The notes under the pieces: model-generated
What the model was told of the DNA's origin: nothing
The model's database searches: none
The model's input: only the letters and a program-made list of their open reading frames with translations
Part shown: positions 1 to 9,217 of the stretch, piece after piece
How the letters are laid out: each line of letters opens with the position of its first letter
Numbering within the stretch: the first letter of the stretch is position 1
DNA from: Sulfitobacter sp.
Lineage (GTDB): Bacteria > Pseudomonadota > Alphaproteobacteria > Rhodobacterales > Rhodobacteraceae
Length of the DNA stretch: 47,176 nucleotides
Assembly (NCBI GenBank): GCA_029252045.1
Contig: JAQXCD010000047.1
Location: 1 to 47,176 of the forward strand
Reading direction: 5' to 3'
Program-made: the position numbers and the translations under genes

Positions 1-936
1 GCAAGCGCAACCTTGGCTTTGAAATCGGGCGAATGGTTCTTTCGTTTTGTCATTTGGGATCACTTCTTTCGTCATGCAATCCACCTTAACAACTGGTCCG
101 AAAATCCGCGAACACCTCTGTTAAAGCACTACGGCGAGACGCTGGGGCGGCAGAACTGCTATGTCATCAATCACGGCTATGGTGCGGAAGTGGCCGAGCT
201 GGCGCAGGGGTGCAACATTATCGGCATCCCCGGTGATCCGCACAAGAATTTCGACGTCAAGCGCTGGGGGCTGCTGAACAATCTGGTGGGTGGCCTGCGC
301 AAGTATTACCGTCATGTGATTGTCGGTGACGTGGATGAATTGGTGGTGGTGGTCGACCCTGACAAGGGCATGAACCTGCTGCAGTATCTGGAGGCCGCCC
401 CCGAGAAGCGTATCCTGACGCCCTTGGGGCTGGAGGTGATCCACCGCATTGATCTGGAGCCGGAGGCGATTACGGATCATATCATCGGTCCGCGCCGCCA
501 TGTGCGCCCGGCGCCGCATTACTCCAAACCCTGCGTTGTGTCAGCGGCGGCAAAGATTGCGCGCGGCGGGCATTTCACCCAGTACCCCAAGCTGCATACG
601 CCCGATGATCTCTATCTGTTTCACCTCAAGTTCTGCGATTTTGCGCAATACACCGGTGCCATGGACCGCCGCAATGCGGTGACCCAGGAGATGGGCGATG
701 ACATCAAGGGGACGGCCATCGGGCGGCACTGGTTTGGCGCGGCGCGCGGCGAGGACCGCGAGACATTCGAGGCATTTGCCGAGCTGAAGATGCAGGAGGG
801 CTTCGATTTTGCCTTTATGCGCAAACGCATGCACCGCTCGTTCAAGGCGCGGGGAGATATGGGGTATTTCGAGTTCAACCGCCCTGACTATGACACGCAA
901 TACGAGCTGCCGGAGCGGTTTATCGGCGCGATCTAA
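1..936 (+). CDS. glycosyltransferase-like protein, 5' end uncertain
   Basis: The frame is open from the first base of the window, so the gene may begin upstream; the first start-like codon is TTG at 13. The protein resembles the GT2/GT92-type glycosyltransferases common in roseobacters. Motifs are YVINHG near residue 50, then HKNFDVKRW, then GDVDE near residues 105-109 (numbered from the TTG), which supplies the DxD acidic motif expected to bind the metal and nucleotide sugar. The C-terminal third is basic and carries HWFG. No signal peptide or membrane segment is obvious. The first 120 bases are noticeably richer in A/T and fit the family less well than the rest, so the true N-terminus is unclear. 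The sugar donor and acceptor cannot be told; a role in surface polysaccharide is only a guess. It converges with the hydrolase gene, with overlapping stop regions (933-936). Confidence 0.65.
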   Translation, partial: ASATLALKSGEWFFRFVIWDHFFRHAIHLNNWSENPRTPLLKHYGETLGRQNCYVINHGYGAEVAELAQGCNIIGIPGDPHKNFDVKRWGLLNNLVGGLRKYYRHVIVGDVDELVVVVDPDKGMNLLQYLEAAPEKRILTPLGLEVIHRIDLEPEAITDHIIGPRRHVRPAPHYSKPCVVSAAAKIARGGHFTQYPKLHTPDDLYLFHLKFCDFAQYTGAMDRRNAVTQEMGDDIKGTAIGRHWFGAARGEDRETFEAFAELKMQEGFDFAFMRKRMHRSFKARGDMGYFEFNRPDYDTQYELPERFIGAI

Positions 937-1808
937 TGCGCCTTTAGAAAGGGGTGCAGCGCGCGCAATGTCTCCTGCGGGGCTGTGTCGGGAAAGAAAT
1001 GTCCTCCGGTGATGGCCGCCGCTTGCATATGTGTCAGCCGGTCGGCCCATGTTGCGGGCACATCGTAGGTTTTGGCCATAGGCCCGTCTGCGCCATAGAG
1101 CACCAGTGCCGGCATCTCCAGCCGCCGGTCCAGATCGACGGTATCCAGATCAAAGTCAAACCCGAGCGCTGCGCGGTAGTCTTCGCACATACCGCGGATG
1201 GTTTCCGGATCACGCCACGCGGTGCGGTAAGCCTCTAGGGCTGCGGGTGCAAATGCCCCGTTTCCGGTGGCGCCCCAACCCAACAGGCACGATTCGTAAA
1301 AGGCATCGGGATCGGCCGATATCATCCGTTCGGGCAAAGGCGCGGGCTGGGCCAGAAAGAACCAGTGGTAATAGTCGCGTGCGACCTGACGGGTAAGGTC
1401 GTCCAGCAGCAGATGGGTCGGGATGATGTCCATCACTGTCAGGCTCAACACGGCATCAGCCGCATCCAGTGCCAGCCGGTGCGCCGTGCGTGCGCCGCGG
1501 TCATGGCCGACAAGATGGAACCGTTTGTGCCCCAGATGCGCCATGAGCGCGCGCTGGTCGGTGGCCATGTGCCGGAAGCTGTAATTCTGCGTTCCGTGCG
1601 GTTTGGAACTGCCCCCGTAGCCGCGCAGATCGGCGGCGATCACCGTATGGGTTTTGGCCAGTTCCGGCGCGATTGCGTGCCACATGGCGTGGGTTTGTGG
1701 AAAGCCGTGCAGCAGCAATACAGGCGGGCCATTGCCTGCGCTGGCATAGGCGATGGTCTGGCCGTTCACCCCAGCCGTATCAGCGGTGAAACCGGAAAGG
1801 ACTGTCAT
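933..1808 (-). CDS. alpha/beta hydrolase, fluoroacetate (haloacetate) dehalogenase type
   Basis: This 291-residue alpha/beta hydrolase carries every active-site residue known for fluoroacetate dehalogenase. In GHDRGAR the nucleophile is Asp103, with Arg104 and Arg107 to hold the carboxylate. Asp127 lies in MDIIPT. His148-Trp149 in YYHWFFLAQPAP match the halide-binding pair. Tyr211 is a candidate third halide ligand. The catalytic base is His270 in GGHFFPD. The oxyanion-hole motif HGFP is at 34-37. Enzymes of this family attack the alpha carbon of a haloacetate through an Asp ester, releasing halide and glycolate. Some relatives act as epoxide hydrolases, but the paired arginines and the HW motif favour dehalogenation. 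The start ATG at 1808 is the natural one. There is no signal peptide, so it is cytosolic. The gene stands alone, and no regulator or transporter for haloacids is adjacent. Confidence 0.85.
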   Translation of the reverse strand: MTVLSGFTADTAGVNGQTIAYASAGNGPPVLLLHGFPQTHAMWHAIAPELAKTHTVIAADLRGYGGSSKPHGTQNYSFRHMATDQRALMAHLGHKRFHLVGHDRGARTAHRLALDAADAVLSLTVMDIIPTHLLLDDLTRQVARDYYHWFFLAQPAPLPERMISADPDAFYESCLLGWGATGNGAFAPAALEAYRTAWRDPETIRGMCEDYRAALGFDFDLDTVDLDRRLEMPALVLYGADGPMAKTYDVPATWADRLTHMQAAAITGGHFFPDTAPQETLRALHPFLKAH

Positions 1809-1892
1809 GCGTTAGGGCCCTCTGGATTAGGCAATTTGGCTCTTGCAGGGCTGCGGGGGGAAGGGGCAGAGCGTCTCTGCCCCTGATTTCAT

Positions 1893-2651
1893 TTACCCGC
1901 GTTTGCCAGCGACCAGTGCTTGCATCTGGTCCAGCGGCAGGTAGCCGCGCAGCAGCTCGTCTTTCATCACAAAGGTAGGTGTGCCGGAGATTTGCAGCAA
2001 ACCAGCCAGCGCGCGCGTCTGTTCGATCTCGGCGGTGACTTCGGGTGTGTTCATCCGCGCCTCGATTGCTGCCATATCCAGACCGAATGTCGTGCCCAGA
2101 CGGCTGAGGCTGGCCATGGTGATGTCGCCCTTGAACGCCATCAACGCGTCGGCGACGGCGTGATAGCTTTCGCCCCCCGCCACCTGTTTCACAGCCACGG
2201 CAAAGCGCGAGGCCAGCACAGAGGCGTCGCCCAAGATGGGCAGCTCTTTGACAATCCATTTGATGTTGCCGTCGCTTTCCAGCAGCTGCGCCACTTCGGA
2301 ATGTGCCTTTTTGCAATAGCCGCAGCGGTAATCCAGAAACTCGACCAGAACGATGTCGCCGTCGGGATTGCCGCCCACCCATGAATAGCCGTCGTTAAAG
2401 ATGGAGTCGGCGTGTTGGGTGACCAGATCCACATCGGCCTGAAGCTGCTGCTGCTGCTCGCGCTGTTGCAGGATTTCGACGGCCTGCATGATGACTTCGG
2501 GGTTTTCGAACAGATAGGCGCGGACTTCGGCGCGGAACAATGCGCGCTCCTCGTCGTTCATTTCCTTCAGGTCGGCAGCAAATGCGCCAGTTGCGAGAGC
2601 ACCCAGCAGGGCAGAGGTGGCAAGCAGACGTTTCATATCAAGCACTTTCAT
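1893..2651 (-). CDS. DsbA-family thiol-disulfide oxidoreductase (periplasmic)
   Basis: A signal peptide (hydrophobic stretch, cleavage near AFA-AD) is followed by a helical N-terminal region rich in Gln (about residues 60-72). A thioredoxin fold follows with the redox pair Cys110-Gly-Tyr-Cys113 and the cis-proline loop SGTPTF. The order of domains matches the DsbA/ScsC/Com1 group, whose N-terminal helices often drive oligomerisation. The protein would form or shuffle disulfides in periplasmic proteins. The ATG at 2651 has a TAAGG sequence 7 bases upstream; a second ATG at 2636 starts directly at MKRLLATS, and both leave a workable signal peptide. The gene follows the M48 protease gene by 12 bases on the same strand, so the two are probably cotranscribed as an envelope quality-control pair. 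Confidence 0.88.
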   Translation of the reverse strand: MKVLDMKRLLATSALLGALATGAFAADLKEMNDEERALFRAEVRAYLFENPEVIMQAVEILQQREQQQQLQADVDLVTQHADSIFNDGYSWVGGNPDGDIVLVEFLDYRCGYCKKAHSEVAQLLESDGNIKWIVKELPILGDASVLASRFAVAVKQVAGGESYHAVADALMAFKGDITMASLSRLGTTFGLDMAAIEARMNTPEVTAEIEQTRALAGLLQISGTPTFVMKDELLRGYLPLDQMQALVAGKRG

Positions 2652-2663
2652 TATTGGGCCTTA

Positions 2664-3989
2664 TCATTTTGCGGCACGTTGGGAGGCAATCAACACATCC
2701 TGCGCCCGCTGCCAAGGGCCAGAACCCTCGGCCAGAAGACCGGTGGCGCGTCTAGCGTGAATTCCGGCATCTTTCATCCGCCCGCTCAGGGCGTAGCGCT
2801 CGGCGGTGACAAGGGCGGCCATGCCGGTCTGTCCGGTTTTGGCATAGGCCGTCGCCAGATCGCGCAGCATGGAGCCGTCGCGGAAATCCTGACGCCGTGA
2901 TTTCTCGAGCGCATCGAGCGCCTGTTTCACATTTCCGGACGCCAGCAGCGCGCGGCCATATCCCGACAGGATCAGCGGATCATTCGGGGCGCGTTTCACG
3001 GCGGCGCCGTAGGCCGCTGCTGCTGCCGCGAAATTGCGGGTTTCCAGCAATATCTGGCCCTTCTGGTCGTAAAAGAACGGGTCCTTCGGGCGTGTGGCAA
3101 TTGCGGTATCTATCGCGGCCAGCGCCTTGTTGGTGCGAGAATTGCGGTGCTCTGCAATCGCTTCGCGCAGGGCGCGTACGTCTGCATAGGATTCGGATTT
3201 CAGGCGCCGCAAGGTCCAGCTGGGCGCACGGGTATAGGCGCTCAGCTTGCCCTGAAGGCGCGCAAACCAGTATTCGGCGGTAGGGTCGGGGGGCAGGGTG
3301 CCATAACTCGCTACATAGCCTGCAACAGCGCGCACGCGGTCGCGGCTGAGGGGATGGGCGCGCATATAGGGGTCCTGACGGCCGACGCTCAGTGCTTCCT
3401 GGCCGGCAAAGATGTTCAGCGTGTCGAGCAGCCCTTGCGGCGAGGCGCCGGCGGATTTCATAAACCGGATGCCGGATTGATCGGCCGAGGCTTCCTCGGC
3501 CCGTGTGTGGCTGAGGAAGGCGCGTTTGGCCGAAGTGGAGGAGCCGAGCGCAATCCCCTGCGCTGCCGCGCCATTGCCGGAGACTGCCGCCGCGGCGGCC
3601 AGCGCCAGACCCAGTCCGCTGATGGTGCGCGCATTGTCCAGATTGCCCAGACGGCGCACAATATGGCCATTGGCGATATGTGCCGCCTCATGGGCGATCA
3701 CCCCTTGTAGCATCACGGCGGACTCCAGCCTGTTGATCAGGCCCGCGTGCACAAATATCGCGTCATTGCTGATGACAAAGGCGTTCAGCGTGCTGTCATC
3801 CACCACCAGAATCTTCACCCGCTCGGGCGACAGACCCGCCGCCTTGAGGATGGGCGCGGCAATCTGTTTCAGTGCGTGTTCCATATCCGCATCGCGCAAC
3901 AGGCCCGCCGCCTGCGCGGGCAGGGCCAGCAGGGCAACCACGATCAGGGCGGCTATTGACGTGAGAAGGCGGATCAGGTGAAAGCGCAT
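2664..3989 (-). CDS. M48 family periplasmic metalloprotease with TPR region (BepA-like)
   Basis: The 441-residue protein has an N-terminal signal peptide (residues 1-27), a peptidase M48 domain with the zinc motif His100-Glu-Ala-Ala-His104, a downstream EEASAD segment that would supply the third zinc ligand, and a C-terminal half of tetratricopeptide-like helices (about 270-440). This is the layout of BepA/YfgC, which degrades or helps assemble outer-membrane proteins such as LptD. The start ATG at 3989 overlaps nothing essential of the divergent aminotransferase gene, whose true start is at 4014. The DsbA-like gene follows 12 bases downstream, and LptD assembly in other bacteria needs both disulfide enzymes and BepA, which suits the pairing. 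Its function here is inferred from the family. Confidence 0.88.
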   Translation of the reverse strand: MRFHLIRLLTSIAALIVVALLALPAQAAGLLRDADMEHALKQIAAPILKAAGLSPERVKILVVDDSTLNAFVISNDAIFVHAGLINRLESAVMLQGVIAHEAAHIANGHIVRRLGNLDNARTISGLGLALAAAAAVSGNGAAAQGIALGSSTSAKRAFLSHTRAEEASADQSGIRFMKSAGASPQGLLDTLNIFAGQEALSVGRQDPYMRAHPLSRDRVRAVAGYVASYGTLPPDPTAEYWFARLQGKLSAYTRAPSWTLRRLKSESYADVRALREAIAEHRNSRTNKALAAIDTAIATRPKDPFFYDQKGQILLETRNFAAAAAAYGAAVKRAPNDPLILSGYGRALLASGNVKQALDALEKSRRQDFRDGSMLRDLATAYAKTGQTGMAALVTAERYALSGRMKDAGIHARRATGLLAEGSGPWQRAQDVLIASQRAAK

Positions 3990-4013
3990 GAACAGCAGTC
4001 TAGGAGAGCATGC

Positions 4014-5156
4014 ATGCGGAATTCAAGCCGATCCGAGGTCGATCCCTTTATTGTGATGGACGTTATGCAGGCCGCCGCCCGTGCCGAGGCTGCGGGGCGT
4101 CATATTATCCACATGGAAGTGGGCCAGCCCGGCACAGGCGCGCCGAAAGGTGCGGCAGATGCGCTCACCCGGGCGATGGCCGAGGGGCCGCTGGGATATA
4201 CCGTGGCCCTGGGGCTGCCTGCGCTGCGCGCGCGCATCGCGCAGATGTACGGCGAATGGTATAATGTTGATCTGAACCCCGAGCGGGTGGTGATCACGTC
4301 CGGCTCCTCTGCCGCGTTCTTGCTGGCGTTTACGGCGCTGTTTGACAGTGGTGACCGTGTTGGCATCGGCGCGCCGGGCTATCCTAGCTACCGCCAGATT
4401 CTGGGTGCTTTGGGGATGGTGCCCGTTGATCTGCCCACAGCCCTCGAGAACCGGTATCAGCCGGTGCCGGCCGATTTTGCGGGCATGGATTTGCGCGGGT
4501 TGATGGTGGCCTCTCCGGCCAATCCCACAGGCACGATGCTGGATCACGCCGCCATGTCGGCGCTGATCGGTGCGTGCCACGACACGGGCGCGTCCTTTAT
4601 CTCGGACGAGATTTACCATGGTGTGGAATATGAGAAGAAAGCGGTAACCGCGCTGGAAATCACCGACGAGTGCTATGTGATCAACAGCTTTTCCAAGTAT
4701 TTCAGCATGACGGGCTGGCGCATCGGCTGGATGGTGGTACCGGACGATCAGGTGCGTGTGGTCGAGCGGATTGCGCAGAACATGTTCATCTGCGCGCCGC
4801 ATGCCTCACAGGTTGCAGCGCTTGCCGCGATGGAGTGCACAGACGAGCTGGAGGCGAATATGGATGTCTACCGGGCCAACCGTGCGCTGATGCTGGAGGG
4901 GCTGCCAAAGGCCGGATTTGACCGTATCGCACCGCCGGACGGGGCGTTTTATGTCTATGCCGATGTGTCCGAAATCACCAATAACAGTCGCGCGCTGGCG
5001 GTAGATATTCTGGAAAAAGCGGGTGTTGCTGTGACGCCGGGGCTCGATTTCGACCCTTTGCGCGGGCATACTACACTGCGGTTTTCCTATGCGCGCAGTA
5101 CGCAAGACATCCGCGAGGGGCTGGCGCGGTTGGCGGCCTATATGCAGACCCGCTGA
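4014..5156 (+). CDS. PLP-dependent class I/II aminotransferase
   Basis: A fold-type I aminotransferase of 380 residues. The PLP-binding landmarks are all present: GYTVALG substrate loop (61-67), ASPANPTG with Asn170, SDEIYHG with Asp198 and Tyr201, and the Schiff-base lysine Lys228 in NSFSKYF. A C-terminal arginine for the substrate carboxylate is expected in TLRFSYA. The reading frame extends upstream to 3978, but ATG 4014 has AGGAGA six bases before it and gives the usual length, so that start was chosen. The substrate cannot be read from the sequence; relatives act on aspartate, alanine or aromatic amino acids. It is divergent from the M48 protease gene with a short shared upstream region, and stands as a single gene. 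Confidence 0.88.
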   Translation: MRNSSRSEVDPFIVMDVMQAAARAEAAGRHIIHMEVGQPGTGAPKGAADALTRAMAEGPLGYTVALGLPALRARIAQMYGEWYNVDLNPERVVITSGSSAAFLLAFTALFDSGDRVGIGAPGYPSYRQILGALGMVPVDLPTALENRYQPVPADFAGMDLRGLMVASPANPTGTMLDHAAMSALIGACHDTGASFISDEIYHGVEYEKKAVTALEITDECYVINSFSKYFSMTGWRIGWMVVPDDQVRVVERIAQNMFICAPHASQVAALAAMECTDELEANMDVYRANRALMLEGLPKAGFDRIAPPDGAFYVYADVSEITNNSRALAVDILEKAGVAVTPGLDFDPLRGHTTLRFSYARSTQDIREGLARLAAYMQTR

Positions 5157-5232
5157 GGCGCTGGACCGGAGGGGCATTTGGATGGTATAGACCGCCCAAA
5201 GCGCCACATAAAAACCCGTGGCCGGAGCGGTA

Positions 5233-6447
5233 ATGAAACGATTTCTACTTTGCGTGATGTGTCTGTTGTGGCTGTCGCCTGCCTTGCGCGCGCAAGAGCT
5301 GTCAGCGTTGGTGCGGGTTGATCCCTCCGCCAGCGGCATCACGGACGGCTGGTTCGGGCGGACTGACATCGCGCTGCACCTCAGTCAGGGTGTGCCGTTT
5401 CGCGTCTTTACGCTGGATGATCCGGCGCGGCTGGTGGTGGACTTCCGCGAGATTGATTTTGACGGGCTGCGCGCGGCGGCCTTCCTGAATGACAGTACCC
5501 GTATCAACTCGGTGCGTTTTGGTGCCTTCCAGCCGGGCTGGTCCCGTCTGGTTGCTGATCTTGCAGAGCCTGCCTTGCCGCGCGAGATCGGCATGCCGGT
5601 AGATGTGAATTCGGGCCGTGCCACCCTTGAAATCATGCTTAAATCCGTATCGCCCGAGGACTTTGCCGCTGCTGCCGGTGCGCCTGCCGATCCCAATTGG
5701 AAACCTGCGTTTCTGAAGGCTGCACCGCCGCCGCCCGCAGGGGCCGACCGCTTTACCGTGGTGCTGGACCCTGGCCACGGGGGCATTGATCCGGGGGCCG
5801 AACGGGACGGCGTGAACGAAAAGCAGTTGATGCTGAGCTTGGCGCAAACTCTTGCCGACGTTTTGCGCCGTGCAGGTGTCGAAGTGGTTATGACCCGCGA
5901 GGAAGACGTGTTTGTTGCCCTTGAGACGCGGGTGGTGACGGCCCATCAGGTGCAGGGGGATTTGTTTATCTCGCTGCACGCCGACAACCTCAGTCAGGGC
6001 GGTGCAAAGGGGGCGACCGTCTATTTGCTGTCGTAGGAGGCAAGCGACATTGCGACCGAACATCTGGCCGCGCGGCACAACCGCTCGGACATCATTGCGG
6101 GGGCGGACCTGACCGGATCGGATGATCAGGTGGCATAAGTGCTGCTGGATCTGGCACGTCAGGAGACCGAGCCGCGATCGGTTGCCTTGGCTGAGCAGCT
6201 GATTGCAGCGATGACAGCGGCGGGTGGCCCGATGAACCGCAGGCCTCTGCGCAAGGCGGGTTTCTCTGTCCTGAAATCCGCTGATATCCCTTCGGTTCTG
6301 ATCGAGATCGGCTTTCTCAGCTCGGACCGTGATCTGGCAAATCTGAGCGATCCGGTCTGGCGGCAGGGCATGGCGCGGGGGGTGGCGCAAGGCATTCTGG
6401 CGTGGCGCGATGCGGATGCGGCACGCACCGGATTGGTGCGGCAATAA
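5233..6447 (+). pseudogene. N-acetylmuramoyl-L-alanine amidase (AMIN + Amidase_3), two in-frame stops
   Basis: Read straight through, this frame encodes a 404-residue periplasmic amidase of the AmiC type. It has a signal peptide (MKRFLLCVM...), an AMIN domain (about 25-140) and a zinc-dependent Amidase_3 domain. The zinc and catalytic residues are all present: His182 in DPGHGG, Glu196, His249 in ISLHADN and Glu358 in IEIGFLSS. Two stop codons interrupt the frame without changing it: TAG at 6034-6036 (codon 268, in the LS-EASD stretch) and TAA at 6136-6138 (codon 302, before VLLDLARQET). Translation would end before Glu358, so the product should be inactive. The family normally cuts the stem peptide from muramic acid during cell separation. 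It sits directly before the PBP1A gene, a common arrangement in this order. Nonsense mutation or sequence error are both possible; readthrough is less likely. The start ATG 5233 has GGAGCGG upstream. Confidence 0.85.
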
Positions 6448-6519
6448 TTCCCGCAACAACAGCGTTTCAAATCAACAGGTTTTAGGCGAGGTTTCGCCCT
6501 GTTTCCCCCTGCTTGCCTT

Positions 6520-6548
6520 TTGACCATTCCGGCCTTTGGGCGTATAGG
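6520..6548 (+). promoter_or_regulatory. candidate sigma-70 promoter for mrcA
   Basis: TTGACC at 6520-6525 and TATAGG at 6543-6548 are separated by 17 bases, close to the housekeeping consensus. It lies about 40 bases before the GTG start of the PBP1A gene, whose AAGGAG ribosome site is at 6572-6577. This would let PBP1A be expressed independently of the broken amidase gene. Confidence 0.5.
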
Positions 6549-6586
6549 GGAGGCTATTCAAACAGCCATTCAAGGAGCTGTCGCGC

Positions 6587-9130
6587 GTGTTTCGTCTGAT
6601 CCTGTCATTTTTCGGGGGTATTTTTACGACCCTCACCATGTCTATTGGCATGATTGCACTCACGATCGGTGCGGTTTTCTGGATGTACGGGCGCGATCTG
6701 CCCAGCCACGAATCCCTTGCTTCCTACACGCCGCCGACGATCAGCCGGATTTATTCCGGTCAGGGCCGATTGATTGACGAATTCGCGCAAGAGCGCCGCC
6801 TGTTTGCCCCCGCCGATACCATTCCCGACCTGATCAAACAGGCGTTTATTTCGGCCGAGGACAAGAATTTCTATGAGCATGACGGTTATGATCTGCGCGG
6901 CATTGGTGCGGCGGCAATCGACGCGGTGCGTACACGCGGGCGCGATGTGCGCGGGGCCTCCACGATCACCCAGCAGGTGATGAAGAACTTCCTGTTGTCG
7001 GGCGACCGTCAGGCAGAACGTAAAGTCAAGGAGATCATCCTTGCGGCCCGTGTAGAAGAAGCGCTGCCCAAAGAAAAAATCCTCGAGCTGTATCTGAACG
7101 AGATTTTTCTGGGTCAGAACAGCTATGGGGTGGCCGCCGCCAGCCAGACCTATTTCAACAAAACCCTGAGCGAGCTGGCCCCCCACGAGGCGGCGATGCT
7201 GGCCAGCCTTCCAAAAGCACCGTCTGATTTCCACCCTGTGCGCCGCAAGGACCGCCTGTTGGCGCGCCGGAACTTTGTTCTGCGCGAGATGAAAGAGAAC
7301 GGCTATATCACGGAGGCTGTCTATCAGTCCGAAGTGGCCTTGCCGCTGCGCTCGGTCCAGAACGGCGATTTCGAGAGCTTTAAGGACGAACTGCCACCGC
7401 GCGACTATTTCACCGACGAAATCCGCCGCCAGCTGTCCGAGAACTTTGGCGAAGGTGAATTTTTCACCGGCGGTCTGACCGTCCGCGCGACCATCGACAA
7501 TGAAATGCAGCCGATTGCGGCGGATGCGCTGCGCCGCGAGTTGGAGAATTTCGACCGGGGTCGCGGTATCTGGCGCGGCACGGGTAAGACACTGCCCGCC
7601 GAGGCCTTGGTGGACGAGGAAACATGGCGCACGGCACTGGCCGAACAGCGCGTGCCCCGCGACATCACGCTGGAGACACAGTGGTTCCCTGCCGTGGTGC
7701 TGGAGACTGCGCCGCAAGGTGCGCGTTTGGGTATCGAGAATATCGAGAATGAAGAGGGGGGCAACTGGGTTCCCCGTGAAGATATGGAATGGGCGCGCGC
7801 GCGCAAATCCGATGGCAAGCTGGGCGGGCGTGGTGATCTGGTTGAGGTAGGCGACGTGGTGCTGGTGCGCCGCATGGTCACTGATTCAGACGGATCGTTT
7901 ATCCGCTGGACCTTGCGGCAGGTGCCCGAAGTGCAGGGCGGCTTTGTTGCGATGGACGTCAATACAGGCCGTGTGATCGCGATGCAGGGCGGGTTCAGCT
8001 ATCAGTCGTCGGTATTCAACCGTGCCACTCAGGCCAAACGCCAGCCCGGTTCCAGCTTTAAACCTTTCGTTTTTGCCGCAGCACTGGACAGTGGCTATTC
8101 GCCTGCGACCATGGTTGTGGATGCGCCGATCGAGATCAACACACCGCAGGGTGTCTGGCGTCCGCAGAACTCCTCCAACCGCTATTACGGCCCTACGCCT
8201 TTGCGCACCGGGATCGAGCAGTCGCGCAACCTGATGACGATCCGTCTGGCGCAGGAAGTCGGCATGAATGTGGTTGGCGACTATGCCGAGCGGTTCGGCG
8301 TCTATGAAAACCTGTCGCCTGTTCTGGCCAACGCGCTGGGATCGCAGGAAACCACGCTGTACCAGATGGTTGCGGCCTACGCGATGTTCGCCAACGGCGG
8401 CGAGCGGGTAACACCTACATTGGTGGACCGCGTGCAGGACCGTTATGGCCGCACGGTCTATAAACATGACAAGCGCATTTGCGAGGATTGCAGCCAGACA
8501 ACGCTGGCGGCAGGGACTTCGCCACGGGTGATTTCCAACCGCGAGCGGGTGATGGATCCGGTCACGGCGTACCAGCTGACCTCGATGATGAAGGGCGTGG
8601 TCGAGCGCGGCACAGCGCGTGAGACCGTAAATCTTCCGGTGCCGACAGCGGGCAAAACCGGTACGACAAACGATGCAAAAGACGTATGGTTTGTGGGCTT
8701 CACCTCAAACATCGTGGCGGGCTGCTATATCGGCTATGACCAGCCGCGCAGGCTGGGCAATGGCGCGTCAGGGGGCGGCATGTGCGGGCCTGTGTTCCAG
8801 CGCTTTATGTCCAAAGCCGTTCAGAAATACGGCGGCGGGAAATTCCGTGTGCCGGACGGGTGTGAATTCATCAACATCGACCGTTTCACCGGTGCGCGCC
8901 TCAGCGATGTGGCCAAAGGCGACAACGTTGTGTCTGAATGTTTCCGCGAAGGCGAGACAATCAACTTTGGTATTACCTTTGACGGTGGCTTTGCCATGGG
9001 GGCGGACCTGCCTCTGGTGGAAGAGGTCGGCGGGACAAAAGCCAAAGAGGTCACAACCTCGACTGGCAAAAAAGCCATCGTTGGACACAAAGCGGGCTTT
9101 GGCACGCTCAGCTCGGGTGGTTTGTACTAG
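6587..9130 (+). CDS. mrcA: penicillin-binding protein 1A (bifunctional peptidoglycan synthase)
   Basis: The 847-residue class A PBP has one N-terminal membrane helix (about 5-35), a GT51 glycosyltransferase domain and a transpeptidase domain. Catalytic Glu91 lies in FISAEDKNFYEHDG, and the second GT51 motif is GASTITQQVMKN. The transpeptidase motifs are Ser489-Ser-Phe-Lys492 (PGSSFKPF), SRN (EQSRNLMT) and KTG (AGKTGTTND). A long insert between the domains (about 300-450) matches the OB-like region of proteobacterial PBP1A. It polymerises lipid II and crosslinks peptidoglycan at the inner membrane. The start is GTG 6587, with AAGGAG nine bases upstream. Its amidase neighbour is interrupted, but this gene is intact. 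A terminator follows at 9170-9206. Confidence 0.97.
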   Translation: MFRLILSFFGGIFTTLTMSIGMIALTIGAVFWMYGRDLPSHESLASYTPPTISRIYSGQGRLIDEFAQERRLFAPADTIPDLIKQAFISAEDKNFYEHDGYDLRGIGAAAIDAVRTRGRDVRGASTITQQVMKNFLLSGDRQAERKVKEIILAARVEEALPKEKILELYLNEIFLGQNSYGVAAASQTYFNKTLSELAPHEAAMLASLPKAPSDFHPVRRKDRLLARRNFVLREMKENGYITEAVYQSEVALPLRSVQNGDFESFKDELPPRDYFTDEIRRQLSENFGEGEFFTGGLTVRATIDNEMQPIAADALRRELENFDRGRGIWRGTGKTLPAEALVDEETWRTALAEQRVPRDITLETQWFPAVVLETAPQGARLGIENIENEEGGNWVPREDMEWARARKSDGKLGGRGDLVEVGDVVLVRRMVTDSDGSFIRWTLRQVPEVQGGFVAMDVNTGRVIAMQGGFSYQSSVFNRATQAKRQPGSSFKPFVFAAALDSGYSPATMVVDAPIEINTPQGVWRPQNSSNRYYGPTPLRTGIEQSRNLMTIRLAQEVGMNVVGDYAERFGVYENLSPVLANALGSQETTLYQMVAAYAMFANGGERVTPTLVDRVQDRYGRTVYKHDKRICEDCSQTTLAAGTSPRVISNRERVMDPVTAYQLTSMMKGVVERGTARETVNLPVPTAGKTGTTNDAKDVWFVGFTSNIVAGCYIGYDQPRRLGNGASGGGMCGPVFQRFMSKAVQKYGGGKFRVPDGCEFINIDRFTGARLSDVAKGDNVVSECFREGETINFGITFDGGFAMGADLPLVEEVGGTKAKEVTTSTGKKAIVGHKAGFGTLSSGGLY

Positions 9131-9169
9131 GCGACCTTGTGGCGAACAGGCCGCTGGTTTAACACAGGG

Positions 9170-9206
9170 GCGGCTCCCGTATCAGCGGGGGCCGCTCTAT
9201 TATTTT
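9170..9206 (+). terminator. rho-independent terminator after mrcA
   Basis: GCGGCTCCCG (9170-9179) pairs with CGGGGGCCGC (9186-9195), ten pairs with one G-T, around a six-base loop, followed by the T-rich run TCTATTATTTT. It ends only 11 bases before the prfB start, so it also separates prfB from mrcA transcription. Confidence 0.75.
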
Positions 9207-9217
9207 CAGGACTGATC

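Noticed and set aside
5302..6459. 385-residue minus-strand frame over the broken amidase
   Set aside because: Considered as the real gene because the amidase is interrupted, but the sense frame holds all amidase motifs and the antisense product resembles nothing.
9137..9217. Upstream extension of prfB and a possible +1 frameshift site
   Set aside because: The extension runs through a terminator hairpin; the frame from ATG 9218 is continuous and places GGQ at the expected position, so no frameshift is needed.
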